15,783 bases of DNA, from positions 1-15,783 of the forward strand of contig CALFJC010000025.1 in the NCBI GenBank assembly GCA_937877655.1. The letters are read 5' to 3'. Below the pieces are notes generated by a model that saw nothing but the letters and a program-made list of their open reading frames with translations, made no database searches and was not told where the DNA came from. Below are positions 6,756-12,837 of the stretch, one piece after another; the stretch's first letter is position 1, and each line of letters starts with the position of its first letter. This DNA comes from an uncultured Selenomonadales bacterium (GTDB taxonomy: Bacteria > Bacillota > Negativicutes > Selenomonadales > Selenomonadaceae). A program made the translations under genes and the position numbers.

Positions 6756-8144
6756 ATGAGAAAGGAACACGATTTTTTGGGAGAAATTGAAGTACCCGAT
6801 GAAGCTTACTACGGCGTACAAACAATGCGTGCCATTGAGAATTTCACAATCACGGGACGCAAGCTCGACGAAGATTTTATCAAGTCTCTCGCAAAAGTTA
6901 AGAAGGCGGCGGCGCAAGCCAACATGGAAACAGGGCGTCTCGACCGCAAAATCGGTAACGCGCTTGTCCAAGCGGCGGAAGAAATTATCGAAGGACAATT
7001 CATTGATCAATTTCCCGTCGATCCGATTCAAGGCGGCGCGGGCACTTCGATTAACATGAACATGAATGAAGTTCTCTGCAACCGCGCACTTGAAATTATC
7101 GGCGAGGCTAAAGGACGTTACGACATCATTTCGCCGAACAATCACGCGAACATGGCGCAATCGACCAATGACAGCTTGCCAACCGCGATTAAAGTTTGCT
7201 TGACTTACAAAAGCCACAATGTCACCGACGCGCTCGATTATCTCGCAACCGCGCTCGAAGAAAAAGCCGAAGAGTACAAGGACATTTTGAAAATGGGACG
7301 CACGCATTTGCAGGACGCCGTCCCCATTACGCTCGGACAGGAAATGGGCTCTTACGCTTCGGCAATTCGCCGCAGTATTCGCCGCATTGAATGGGCGATT
7401 GACAGCATTCGCCTTATCAACATGGGCGGCACGGCGGTCGGGACAGGTTTAAATGCCGAGCCCGCTTATATCAAAATCGTTGCAAGAAAACTTCGCGAGA
7501 TCACTCACGAAAATTTTGAGACTTCGACGAACATTATCGACGCGACAAACAACACGGACGGTTTCGTTGACGTAAGCTCCGCGCTGAAAAATACCGCGCT
7601 TGTTCTTATCAAAATGGCGAACGACTTCCGCTTGATGGCTTCGGGTCCTCGTTGCGGGCTCAATGAACTTTTCCTGCCCAAGCGTCAGCCCGGCTCTTCG
7701 ATTATGCCCGGCAAAGTCAATCCCGTTATCGCCGAAGTTATGGATCAAGCGTGCTATCAAGTTATCGGCAACGATCTTGCGGTTACAATGGGCGTCGAAA
7801 ACGGGCAATTTGAATTGAACGTTATGGAACCGATTATGGCTTACAATCTCTGCTCTTCAATGAATTATCTTGCCAATGCGTCCAGAACTTTTGTAGACAA
7901 ATTGCTTGTCGGCTTGGAACCCAATCGCGAACAATGTCAAAAATGGCTCGACAGTTCGGTCGGAGTTGTAACGGCTCTTTTGCCGCATCTCGGTTACGAA
8001 CAATGCTCCATGCTTGCCAAAGAAGCTTACGCAACTCGCCGCCCGATTCGCGAAATTATTTTGGAGAAGGGGCTTCTCACCGAAGAACAACTTAAAGTTT
8101 ACATGTCGCCCGAAAAAATGACTCGTCCCGGCATAACTAATTAG
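6756..8144 (+). CDS. aspA: Aspartate ammonia-lyase (aspartase), paralogue 2
   Basis: Converts L-aspartate to fumarate and ammonia. The 462-residue protein follows classic AspA closely: KEHDFLGEIEVPDEAYYGVQT at the N terminus, QFPVDPIQGGAGTSINMNMNE, AQSTNDSLPTA, GRTHLQDAVPITLGQE with His184, GGTAVGTGLN, SGPRCGLNE, and the superfamily signature GSSIMPGKVNPV with the catalytic serine at about 315 and Lys320, followed by IAE. It is the more canonical of the two aspartases in the window and clearly a paralogue of the one at 4932, but they differ widely outside the motifs. It is flanked by repeat elements upstream and a terminator downstream, so it appears to be transcribed alone. The final codons run into a heptamer repeat array at the stop. 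Confidence 0.93.
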   Translation: MRKEHDFLGEIEVPDEAYYGVQTMRAIENFTITGRKLDEDFIKSLAKVKKAAAQANMETGRLDRKIGNALVQAAEEIIEGQFIDQFPVDPIQGGAGTSINMNMNEVLCNRALEIIGEAKGRYDIISPNNHANMAQSTNDSLPTAIKVCLTYKSHNVTDALDYLATALEEKAEEYKDILKMGRTHLQDAVPITLGQEMGSYASAIRRSIRRIEWAIDSIRLINMGGTAVGTGLNAEPAYIKIVARKLREITHENFETSTNIIDATNNTDGFVDVSSALKNTALVLIKMANDFRLMASGPRCGLNELFLPKRQPGSSIMPGKVNPVIAEVMDQACYQVIGNDLAVTMGVENGQFELNVMEPIMAYNLCSSMNYLANASRTFVDKLLVGLEPNREQCQKWLDSSVGVVTALLPHLGYEQCSMLAKEAYATRRPIREIILEKGLLTEEQLKVYMSPEKMTRPGITN

Positions 8145-8167
8145 GAATTAAGAATTAGGAATTAGGA
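8140..8167. repeat. Four 7-bp repeats (ATTAGGA) at the aspA stop codon
   Basis: Four tandem heptamers, ATTAGGA, ATTAAGA, ATTAGGA, ATTAGGA, with a single mismatch in the second. The first unit contains the TAG stop codon (8142-8144) of the second aspartase. Same 7-bp period and ATT start as the array at 6545-6579. Confidence 0.75.
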
Positions 8168-8180
8168 ATGAAAAAAATTT

Positions 8181-8213
8181 TCCTCCGCGCAGTTTCACGG
8201 AGGATTTTTTTTT
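8181..8213 (+). terminator. Rho-independent terminator after the second aspA
   Basis: Stem TCCTCCG (8181-8187) with CGGAGGA (8198-8204), 10-nt loop, followed by nine T (8205-8213). An A run before the stem would allow function on the minus strand as well. Confidence 0.85.
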
Positions 8214-8221
8214 GCAAAAGC

Positions 8222-8250
8222 TTGATCGGCAACTTTCGATCAGATAAAAT
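8222..8250 (+). promoter_or_regulatory. Promoter with internal operator-like palindrome
   Basis: TTGATC (8222-8227), 17-nt spacer, TAAAAT (8245-8250). A perfect inverted repeat, TGATCG (8223-8228) and CGATCA (8237-8242) with 8 nt between, overlaps the -35 and the spacer, the place where a repressor site would be expected. It drives the transglutaminase-like gene and, by overlap, thiamine pyrophosphokinase. Confidence 0.5.
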
Positions 8251-8280
8251 GATAAAAAATTTTTTAAGGAAGTGATTGAC

Positions 8281-9147
8281 ATGTTGAAAAAAATTTTTGT
8301 TGCGATTTTCGGTTTGCTGATTTTGAGTTCGCAGACCGCCGCCGCCGTCGATTGGAATTCTGTTCCGCATTTCGACAATAAAGCGGAGCTCGCCCGCTAC
8401 ATTGAAAACGGCAGGCGTCAAGGACAAACTGTCTTTAATTTTGTTCTCACTAACCGCACTTTCAGCACGAATAAAGAAGTTGCCGAAAAAGAAGCCGCTG
8501 CATTAGCCGAAGAATTTACAAACGGAGTTGCGTTTGCCTTAAAATCTAATATGGTTGTGGGAATGGGAACGGGGCGCGTGACTTACACAATAACAAAAGA
8601 ATATCCCGGTACCCGCGTTGCCAATGCTTATTTGAACGGCGGCACTTTGTCGGGCGATGATTGGATTCTTTACCAAAAGGCACTGCCCATTGTCAACGAG
8701 GCTAAAAAATTTTCGTCGCCCATTGACAGAGAACTTTATATTCATGATGAAATAATTCGCCGCGTGGATACTTTTTACAACGATGAAACTTTTTTCACTG
8801 AAGACAACGACAACAGACGATTTATTACGGCAATGGGAGTTTTAATCGATGGTAAGGCAAATTGTCAAGGCTTCGCGGATACATTTTACATGTTGTGCAG
8901 AATGACGGGACTGGACGTCGGCAGAATCGGCGGAACTTTTGGCACTGCTTCGCACGTTTGGAACACGATAACTTTTGAAGACGGAAAAACTTATTGCGTC
9001 GACGTGACAAACGGTTTCAACACCAAATCGTTATATCTTTTCAACGCGCCGCTTGAGATTATTCAAAGGTCGCATTCTTGTCAATGGGATGCGATACCTA
9101 ATCTTCAACAAACTGCCGATGGACGTTACGGGGGAAATTTGAAATGA
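8281..9147 (+). CDS. Secreted transglutaminase-like protein
   Basis: Predicted exported protein of 288 residues. A signal peptide is clear: basic MLKK, a hydrophobic core to about residue 16, and a likely cut after SSQTAAA near residue 22. The C-terminal half carries a transglutaminase-like/papain-fold catalytic triad: Cys195 in GKANCQGFADTF, His225 in ASHVWNTI and Asp241 in YCVDVTNG. Proteins with this domain act as peptidases, amidases or cross-linkers outside the membrane; the actual substrate is unknown. Residues 25-180 match no family I can name. GTG 8272 is in frame, but AAGGA at 8266-8270 suits ATG 8281 (10-nt gap). Its stop overlaps the start of the next gene (ATGA), implying translational coupling with a cytosolic thiamine enzyme, an unexpected pairing. 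Confidence 0.82.
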   Translation: MLKKIFVAIFGLLILSSQTAAAVDWNSVPHFDNKAELARYIENGRRQGQTVFNFVLTNRTFSTNKEVAEKEAAALAEEFTNGVAFALKSNMVVGMGTGRVTYTITKEYPGTRVANAYLNGGTLSGDDWILYQKALPIVNEAKKFSSPIDRELYIHDEIIRRVDTFYNDETFFTEDNDNRRFITAMGVLIDGKANCQGFADTFYMLCRMTGLDVGRIGGTFGTASHVWNTITFEDGKTYCVDVTNGFNTKSLYLFNAPLEIIQRSHSCQWDAIPNLQQTADGRYGGNLK

Positions 9148-9821
9148 TTCTTCCGCAATGCGAAATTTTTTATCCGAGTTCCGCGCAGGAAATTTTATTC
9201 GTAAGCGGCGGGCGGACTCCGAGCCGCGAATTTTTTTTGGAAATTTCAAAGGGACGGAAAATTTTTTGTATCGATAAAGGGATTGAAATTTGCAAGGCGT
9301 GCGGAGTTATTCCAAATTTTTTAATCGGCGACTTCGACAGCGCGAAAAATTCTGCCGTCGATTGGGCGCGAGAAAAAAATATTCCCGTCGAAAAATATCC
9401 TGCTGACAAAGATTTTACCGACACGCAACTTGCTTTGAATCGCGCCGTTGAAATTTTCGGCGAACACGACGCGATTTTGACGGGAGCTTTCGGCGGACGC
9501 TTCGATCATCTTTACAGCAATATTTTCACCTGCGCGGCTTTGAACAGGAAAATTTTCCTTGCCGACGAGCGCGAAATTATTTTTTATCTGCGCGGCGGCG
9601 AAAGTTCGGAGATAAAATTTTTTAAAAAGCCGCTTGCCGTTTCGTTGTTGCCGATAACTTCAATCTGCGCGGGCGTCGTGACGAAAAATCTTCATTGGGA
9701 ACTTGACGGCGCGACTTTGACGCAAAATTTCCCAAATGCAACGAGCAATCGCGCAGACGCCGATAAAATTTTTGTCGGAGTCGGGAGCGGGACGCTTGCA
9801 ATTTATTTTTGTTTTGAATAA
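9144..9821 (+). CDS. thiN: Thiamine pyrophosphokinase
   Basis: Transfers pyrophosphate from ATP to thiamine to give thiamine diphosphate, the last step of thiamine salvage, in the cytosol. The 225-residue protein has the family motifs in order: SGGRTPS (21-27), IDKG, the metal-binding GDFDS (62-66), KDFTDTQLA (89-97), and GAFGGRFDH (114-122). The C-terminal beta-rich thiamine-binding domain is present, with VGVGSGTLAIYF at the end. ATG overlaps the previous stop by 4 nt. A terminator follows directly. No thiamine riboswitch is seen upstream of the two-gene unit. Confidence 0.9.
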   Translation: MILPQCEIFYPSSAQEILFVSGGRTPSREFFLEISKGRKIFCIDKGIEICKACGVIPNFLIGDFDSAKNSAVDWAREKNIPVEKYPADKDFTDTQLALNRAVEIFGEHDAILTGAFGGRFDHLYSNIFTCAALNRKIFLADEREIIFYLRGGESSEIKFFKKPLAVSLLPITSICAGVVTKNLHWELDGATLTQNFPNATSNRADADKIFVGVGSGTLAIYFCFE

Positions 9822-9825
9822 AAAA

Positions 9826-9858
9826 ATCCCCCGCAATTTCGCAGGGGATAATTTTTTT
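9826..9858. terminator. Bidirectional terminator between thiN and the minus-strand operon
   Basis: ATCCCCCGC (9826-9834), loop AATTTC, GCAGGGGAT (9841-9849), with one C-A mismatch; T run 9852-9858 on plus and A run 9819-9826 giving a T run on minus. It sits between convergent genes and can serve both. Nearly the same sequence as the fabF terminator. Confidence 0.8.
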
Positions 9859-9870
9859 GTCGAAAAATTT

Positions 9871-10218
9871 TCAGCCGAGAAGAATTTCTTTGTTCTGAAG
9901 AATTTCGACGCCCGGAGCACATGCGCCGCAGTCGCAATATTTCGCGCCGCTCGCCTTGAGTTCGTCGGCATGGGCGGCGAAATTTTTTTGTCCTTCGCCG
10001 AAAATTTCTTTTGCTCTGTCCGAATGAGCAAAGGCAACCAAGCTGTCAACGTCGGAGATGTCTTCTTCGATCTCGGCGATTAAATTTTGCGCGGCAACTT
10101 TTTCCTTATCCGTGCCGAGTGCGTCGAAATATTTTTGAACAGCCGCCGTGAGTTCGGGACAACAGCTCGGAGCCGCCGCCATCGCCTTAATTTTTTCAAT
10201 CAAATTTTCTTTCGTCAT
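9871..10218 (-). CDS. Small cysteine-rich conserved protein, function unknown
   Basis: Protein of 115 residues, no signal peptide or membrane span. It begins with a helical segment holding PSCCPEL (Cys19, Cys20) and ends with KYCDCGAC (Cys95, Cys97, Cys100); the middle is acidic and helical (NLIAEIEEDISDVDSLVAFA). The CC and CxCxxC clusters suggest a metal or Fe-S site or a redox role. I recall short Firmicute proteins with PSCCPEL being labelled as Hsp90-like chaperones in databases, but nothing here resembles the Hsp90 ATPase fold, so I treat that label as unreliable. GGAGG (plus-strand 10226-10230) lies 7 nt before the start. Last gene of a minus-strand operon with a TSCPD protein (21-nt gap) and kptA. 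Confidence 0.8.
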   Translation of the reverse strand: MTKENLIEKIKAMAAAPSCCPELTAAVQKYFDALGTDKEKVAAQNLIAEIEEDISDVDSLVAFAHSDRAKEIFGEGQKNFAAHADELKASGAKYCDCGACAPGVEILQNKEILLG

Positions 10219-10239
10219 GATAAAACCTCCAAAAAAATT

Positions 10240-10503
10240 TTATGCACTGCGCGACTTCAACGCCGCGTCAATCGCCGTCGAAAGTTGGTCGGCGCAAGAA
10301 GTGCCGCGATTTCCGCAGGGATTTCCGCGCAGAATGTCCGCAATTTCTTTTGCGTCCTTGCCTTCAACCAATTTTCCAATCGCAGGCAAATTTCCGGGGC
10401 AACCGCCCAAAAATTTTACGTCATGCAGACGCCCCGCCTCGTCCAACGAAAAATCAATTCGCTTGGAACAAACTTTTTGCGGCGTGAAACTGTAACTTTC
10501 CAT
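10240..10503 (-). CDS. TSCPD-domain protein (TIGR03905-like)
   Basis: Protein of 87 residues matching the short free-standing TSCPD family: FTPQKVCSKRIDF at the start, FLGGCPGNLPAI (about 32-43), IRGNPCG-like segment and TSCADQL at 68-74. The four cysteines (12, 35, 63, 70) are spaced as in the family and probably bind a metal. The eponymous TSCPD motif reads TSCAD here, with Ala for Pro. The domain also occurs at the C terminus of adenosylcobalamin-dependent ribonucleotide reductases, where it is thought to bind metal; the function of the short form is unknown. Its ATG follows the kptA stop with no gap (TGAATG), with GGGAGAG inside the kptA end as binding site, implying coupled translation. 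Confidence 0.85.
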   Translation of the reverse strand: MESYSFTPQKVCSKRIDFSLDEAGRLHDVKFLGGCPGNLPAIGKLVEGKDAKEIADILRGNPCGNRGTSCADQLSTAIDAALKSRSA

Positions 10504-11031
10504 TCAAAAACTCTCCCTTAAATATTTTGCGGGTACATGCTCGGTCAGCCATACGCCGTTGACCGAACGATAAAATTTGTACCCGTCGCCAAACATTTTT
10601 AAACTTTCCACGAGAAAAATTTTCGGCTTGCCGTGCCGCCGCCCGACTTTCTCCGCCGTCTCAACGTCGCTTGACAAGTGAACATACAACCGCGACATTT
10701 TCAGCAAACCTTGTGCATTTATTGACGAACCGAAACTTTCGCTCGTGCCGTGATACAAAATTTCAGGCGGCTCCAATTCCTCAAGTTCAACGTCAACGGG
10801 GATTGAATGTCCTTGATTTGCTCGAATCAATTTTTTATCCGCGCTGAAAGAATATCGCTGTTTTTCGTCCTGCGCAACAATCTGCTCCAAAGTTGCGAAG
10901 TCCAAATTTTTCACGCGGCGAATCAATTCTTCAACGTCCGCCCAACCGTGTTCGTCAAGTTCAATCCCGATTCGTTGCGGTTTGTGGCGAAGAATCAAAC
11001 TCAAAAATTTGCTCGTCGATTTCAGCGACAA
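10504..11031 (-). CDS. kptA: RNA 2'-phosphotransferase, Tpt1/KptA family
   Basis: Moves an internal RNA 2'-phosphate to NAD+, giving ADP-ribose 1'',2''-cyclic phosphate and nicotinamide. The 175-residue protein is full length: N-terminal winged-helix part with TSKFLSLILRHKP (Arg15, His16), LDEHGWADVEEL, then IRANQGHS (Arg70), ILYHGT (91-96), YVHLS (116-120), VGRRHGKP (Arg132), and NGVWLTEHVP. The Arg-His-Arg-Arg set matches the catalytic residues known for Tpt1. In fungi it completes tRNA splicing; the role in bacteria, which mostly lack a 2'-phosphate-making ligase, is not settled. The frame is open to TTG 11061, but that codon lies in the -10 box of a strong promoter, so the start is TTG 11031, 9 nt after GGGAGG. 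First gene of an operon with two cysteine-rich small proteins. Confidence 0.92.
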   Translation of the reverse strand: MSLKSTSKFLSLILRHKPQRIGIELDEHGWADVEELIRRVKNLDFATLEQIVAQDEKQRYSFSADKKLIRANQGHSIPVDVELEELEPPEILYHGTSESFGSSINAQGLLKMSRLYVHLSSDVETAEKVGRRHGKPKIFLVESLKMFGDGYKFYRSVNGVWLTEHVPAKYLRESF

Positions 11032-11040
11032 TGATTTTTG

Positions 11041-11046
11041 CCTCCC
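11041..11046 (-). promoter_or_regulatory. Ribosome binding site deciding the kptA start
   Basis: GGGAGG on the minus strand, 9 nt before TTG 11031. No such site precedes the upstream in-frame TTG at 11061. Confidence 0.7.
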
Positions 11047-11060
11047 GAAAAATTTTTTCA

Positions 11061-11089
11061 ATCGTAAAGCAAAGCGGCGGGCGTGTCAA
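11061..11089 (-). promoter_or_regulatory. Sigma70-type promoter of the kptA operon
   Basis: On the minus strand: TTGACA (plus 11084-11089), 17-nt spacer, TACGAT (plus 11061-11066). Consensus -35 and ideal spacing. Transcription would begin near 11054, just upstream of the GGGAGG site. Confidence 0.7.
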
Positions 11090-11117
11090 GTTTTTTATGT
11101 TGCAGTTGACTCAACGA

Positions 11118-11146
11118 TAGACAAGGAAAATTTTTTGCCGTAAACT
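11118..11146 (+). promoter_or_regulatory. Promoter of the methyltransferase gene
   Basis: TAGACA (11118-11123), 17-nt spacer, TAAACT (11141-11146); predicted start near 11153, 12 nt before GGAGG. It lies about 30 bp from the divergent kptA promoter. A small palindrome, GTTGACTCAAC (11105-11115), sits between the two. Confidence 0.45.
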
Positions 11147-11176
11147 TTTGCCGAAAATTTTTTTGGAGGCAGAAAA

Positions 11177-12715
11177 ATGAACAGTTGGAACGAAGGATAT
11201 TTCACGGAGTCGACTTACACTTACGGCTATTATCGCGAGCTTTCGCCCGTTTTTATGCGTTGGTGTCTTTTGCTTAAAGGAATTGTCGCACCCGAAATTA
11301 CGGCGGAAAGTTGTCATTGTGAACTTGGATTCGGTCAAGGAGTTTCTGCGAATATTCATGCGGCGGCGACGCCCGGAAAATTTTTCGGCACGGATTTTAA
11401 TCCTTCTCATGCCGCGCAGGCAAAAGAACTTGTCGAGGCGTCGGAGGCTGACGCGAAATTTTTTGAAGACAGTTTCGAGGAATTTTCAAAGCGCGAGGAT
11501 TTGCCCGAATTTGATTCAATCGGCTTGCACGGAATTTGGAGTTGGATAAGCACGGAGAACCGTCATCATATAATTGAAATTGCGCGGCGACATTTGAAGT
11601 CGGGCGGCATGTTTTACAACAGCTATAATTGTTTGCCGGGCTGGGCACCTTCCGCGCCGTTGCGAGAACTTTTGGCAATGTACGATCGTTATTCGGGAAA
11701 AAGCGGCGCGGCTAAAGGGCGAGTCGGTGACGCTTTGAAATTTGTTGAAGAAATGCTTGCCGCCAAGCCCGCGTATTTGAGTTTGGCTCCGAACTTCGCC
11801 AAAACCTTTGAAACTTTGAAGAAACACAACCCCGATTATTTGGCGCATGAATATTTGAATCTTGATTGGGATTTGATGTACTTCGCGGACGAGGCAGAAT
11901 TTTTGCAGGAAGCAAAGCTGGACTTCGCGACGACCGCCGTGCCGCTCGACAACGTTGATAAATTAAATCTTTCCGCGCAGGCAATGCAATTTTTGGCGAA
12001 AATTGATAATCCGCTGGTAAGGGAGCAGGCGCGAGATTATTTTGTCAATCAGCAATTTCGCAAAGATATTTTTGTTCGCGGGATTCGCAGGATAACGCCC
12101 GCCGAGCGCATGAATAAAATTTTGGAAATGCGATATGTCTTGATGACTTCAGCCGAAAATGTGCCACTGAAATTTTTAACGACAATCGGCGAAGTGAAAT
12201 TGTCGGAAGAAATTTATCGTCCCGTGCTTGAATTTTTGCAGGAAGACAATTTCCGCCCGAAAAGTTTTTCCGAATATCTCAAACGCAATCCGTTGAGAGA
12301 TGCGCGGGGGATTTTGGAAGTCATAATAATTTTGGTAAACGGCAATCACATTTTGCCCTGCCAAAACGACGCGGCAATTAAGCTTGTGAAAAAATCTTGC
12401 GAGCGACTTAACGCGCACATTTGCGAGCGGGCAAAGTTTGAAAACGCGATTAATTTTTTGGCGAGCCCGCTGACGGGAACGGGCATCAACCTTAATCGTT
12501 TTCAGCAAATATTTTTGGCGCAATACAAAAACGGAGATAAGACGGCGGAGAAATTGGCGGCGGCGGCATGGAAAATTTTTTCGCAACAAGGACAAAAACT
12601 CATCAGCGAAGGAAAAACTCTCGAATCGCCCGAAGAAAATCTTGCATACATTGAAAAATTGGCGGAAACATTTTTGACAAAACATCTGCCGATTTTCAAG
12701 GCATTGTCCCTTTGA
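11177..12715 (+). CDS. Class I SAM methyltransferase with regulatory domain
   Basis: Protein of 512 residues. The N-terminal part is a Rossmann methyltransferase domain: CELGFGQG (48-55) is the SAM-binding glycine loop, GTDFNPSHA (71-79) the acidic strand, and GLHGIWSWIS (about 117-126) and LKSGGMFYNSYNCLPGW follow. The middle (about 220-300, with YLNLDWDLMYFADEAEFL) fits the predicted methyltransferase regulatory domain (PF10119), and a helical C-terminal region follows to 512. This layout is shared with the rickettsial protein-lysine methyltransferases that modify outer-membrane protein OmpB, so a protein-lysine target is a reasonable but unproven guess. GGAGG (11165-11169) is 7 nt before ATG. 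It is transcribed alone, divergently from kptA, and ends at a terminator. The target here is unknown. Confidence 0.82.
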   Translation: MNSWNEGYFTESTYTYGYYRELSPVFMRWCLLLKGIVAPEITAESCHCELGFGQGVSANIHAAATPGKFFGTDFNPSHAAQAKELVEASEADAKFFEDSFEEFSKREDLPEFDSIGLHGIWSWISTENRHHIIEIARRHLKSGGMFYNSYNCLPGWAPSAPLRELLAMYDRYSGKSGAAKGRVGDALKFVEEMLAAKPAYLSLAPNFAKTFETLKKHNPDYLAHEYLNLDWDLMYFADEAEFLQEAKLDFATTAVPLDNVDKLNLSAQAMQFLAKIDNPLVREQARDYFVNQQFRKDIFVRGIRRITPAERMNKILEMRYVLMTSAENVPLKFLTTIGEVKLSEEIYRPVLEFLQEDNFRPKSFSEYLKRNPLRDARGILEVIIILVNGNHILPCQNDAAIKLVKKSCERLNAHICERAKFENAINFLASPLTGTGINLNRFQQIFLAQYKNGDKTAEKLAAAAWKIFSQQGQKLISEGKTLESPEENLAYIEKLAETFLTKHLPIFKALSL

Positions 12716-12729
12716 AAATTTAAAATCGG

Positions 12730-12759
12730 TTGCCGCGCTCGGTCGCGGTAATTTTTTTT
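12730..12759 (+). terminator. Rho-independent terminator after the methyltransferase gene
   Basis: TTGCCGCG (12730-12737), loop CTCGGT, CGCGGTAA (12744-12751), eight pairs including one G-T, followed by eight T (12752-12759). Confidence 0.8.
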
Positions 12760-12768
12760 GGAAAAAAC

Positions 12769-12797
12769 TTTTCAAGGATAAAAATTCGCTGTAAAAT
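12769..12797 (+). promoter_or_regulatory. Promoter of the DAHP synthase operon
   Basis: TTTTCA (12769-12774), 17-nt spacer, TAAAAT (12792-12797), leading to AGGAGG at 12823-12828. The -35 is weak. No leader peptide or T-box is visible in the short leader. Confidence 0.4.
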
Positions 12798-12837
12798 ATC
12801 GCCGCTTAAGGCAGTAAGTTTTAGGAGGAATTTTTTC

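Noticed and set aside
11032..11061. kptA start at TTG 11061
   Set aside because: It lies in the -10 box of the predicted promoter, upstream of the likely transcription start, and lacks a ribosome binding site.
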